Assembly (NCBI RefSeq): GCF_900103805.1
Contig: NZ_FNIB01000005.1
Span: 248,001 to 312,000 of the forward strand
Source: Cryobacterium flavum
Lineage (GTDB): Bacteria; Actinomycetota; Actinomycetes; Actinomycetales; Microbacteriaceae
DNA: 64,000 bases
Direction: 5' to 3'
Part shown: positions 63,228 to 64,000 of the stretch, piece by piece
Layout of the letters: each line of letters starts with the position of its first letter
How positions within the stretch are numbered: position 1 is the stretch's first letter
The notes under the pieces: model-generated
What the model was told of the DNA's origin: nothing
Seen by the model: the letters and a program-made list of their open reading frames with translations, nothing else
The model's database searches: none
Program-made: the position numbers and the translations under genes

Positions 63228-64000
63228 AGTGGCGGCTCATGGCGGCCTTCATTTCCGTCACGCTCCTCATGCTGCTCGTGCAGGACGTACCGCTGAGCAA
63301 CTACCTGCGCAGCGTTGAACGTGACCGCATCATCACCTCGCTCGAGCGCGACGCGTTTGTGCTCGCCGGGCGCAGCGAAGAGGCCCTGGAATCGGCAGTG
63401 ACCGCCGACGACGCCGCACTGGCGACCCTTGCCCGAACCTATCGCGGAGCCGGCGGCGCCCGAGTAGTCATCGTGAACCCGGCCGGAACGGCAATCGCCA
63501 CGAGCGACGATGACCAGTCCAGCATCGGCAACGACTACGCCTCACGGCCAGAAATCATGGGTGCCCTCGGCGGGCAAATCATGTCGGGCAGCCGATACTC
63601 CGACACGCTTGAACTCCAGCTGCTCTACGTCACCGTGCCCGTGTTCAGCGGTGACCGGGTCTTCGGCGCGGTGCGGTTGACCTACCCGGAGCCGGTGATC
63701 AACGATGCCGTCAACGATCAGCTGCGGCTGCTCGGCATCGTTGCCCTGACGACGGTGCTCCTCGCCGGCATTGTCGGCTACATCTTCTCCAGCTCAGTCA
63801 CTCGCCGGCTCAAGCTCCTGAAAGACGCTACTGGGCGGCTCTCGAACGGCGACCTCAGCGCCCGCGCCGACGAGACCAGCGGCGCCCCGGAGGTTCGGTC
63901 GCTCTCACGCTCCTTCAACGAGATGGCCGAACGGCTCGACACGCTGCTGCAGGAACAACGACGGTTCGCGGCGGATGCCTCGCACCAGCTGCGCACGCCG
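63224..64000 (+). CDS. Sensor histidine kinase, N-terminal part (cut by window end)
   Basis: 259 codons are visible. A first transmembrane helix (about residues 4-20), an extracytoplasmic sensing domain (about 25-160) with SDDDQSSIGNDYASRP and LLYVTVPVFSGDRVFGAVR resembling DcuS/CitA-like or single-Cache folds, then a second helix (about 165-188), a HAMP domain, and the H-box FAADASHQLRTP at the very end. The catalytic ATPase domain lies outside. Partner of the response regulator it overlaps. Confidence 0.88.
   Translation, partial: MKWRLMAAFISVTLLMLLVQDVPLSNYLRSVERDRIITSLERDAFVLAGRSEEALESAVTADDAALATLARTYRGAGGARVVIVNPAGTAIATSDDDQSSIGNDYASRPEIMGALGGQIMSGSRYSDTLELQLLYVTVPVFSGDRVFGAVRLTYPEPVINDAVNDQLRLLGIVALTTVLLAGIVGYIFSSSVTRRLKLLKDATGRLSNGDLSARADETSGAPEVRSLSRSFNEMAERLDTLLQEQRRFAADASHQLRTP

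Overview
The window comes from a high-GC Gram-positive bacterium, most likely a member of the Microbacteriaceae (Actinomycetota; Cryobacterium/Salinibacterium-like). The inference rests on G+C-rich coding sequence throughout, the order tRNA-Trp-secE-nusG-rplK-rplA, HadA/HadB-type MaoC genes next to murB, a RamB-type regulator divergent from malate synthase, a C50-carotenoid-type lycopene elongase, menaquinone genes, an EsrISR/LiaSR-like envelope-stress locus with PspC domains, and many candidate leaderless promoters (TANNNT 6-7 nt before the start codon). No rRNA, CRISPR array, prophage or insertion sequence was seen.

Layout. 0-3.3 kb: an alternate-signal (SipW/TasA-like) export locus with two secreted proteins and a signal peptidase homologue whose nucleophile serine is replaced by proline, interrupted by a CPD photolyase. 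3.3-6.7 kb: malate synthase and the divergent regulator RamB. 6.7-12.4 kb: a compact operon of an ABC-ATPase pseudoenzyme, a GntR/FCD regulator and a soluble Cache-domain protein, then succinate-semialdehyde dehydrogenase, a (GCCT)n microsatellite and a broken APC permease. 12.5-15.3 kb: rplA, rplK, nusG, secE, tRNA-Trp. 15.5-19.2 kb: carotenoid desaturase and elongase, aminotransferase. 19.3-25.3 kb: ABC-2 exporter, two-component system and PspC membrane proteins. 25.3-29.9 kb: murB, hadB, hadA, GNAT, HEAT-repeat protein, PfkB kinase and a 54-aa hydrophobic protein. 30-35.5 kb: LysR regulator, MHS transporter (with two coupled leader ORFs), N-carbamoyl-amino-acid hydrolase and amidase. 35.5-40.6 kb: thiamine synthesis (moeB/thiF, thiG, thiS, thiO, thiE, thiD) with a TPP riboswitch. 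40.7-45.5 kb: a decayed DUF4097-DrrA-DrrB locus, small regulators and membrane proteins, a probably frameshifted DUF4395 gene and an esterase. 45.6-51 kb: three tRNAs, alpha-glucosidase, small alarmone synthetase, M23 peptidase and an inositol-monophosphatase-like enzyme. 51-53.6 kb: a decayed MacAB-type ABC efflux operon. 53.7-59 kb: yajQ, fprA and menaquinone genes (prenyl diphosphate synthase, menG, menF). 59-64 kb: a ferric-reductase/ApbE operon with two low-complexity secreted proteins, divergent from an OmpR-type two-component system that runs off the window end.

The best candidates for something undescribed are (i) the pseudo-ATPase / GntR / soluble Cache operon beside gabD, in which ATPase motifs and FCD metal ligands all look lost; (ii) the ApbE-reductase operon, whose secreted partners are low-complexity proteins rather than FMN_bind proteins; and (iii) the signal peptidase homologue without its serine. 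A second theme is selective decay of transporter genes: the APC permease, DrrAB and MacAB all carry internal deletions, frameshifts or nonsense changes while neighbouring metabolic genes are intact.
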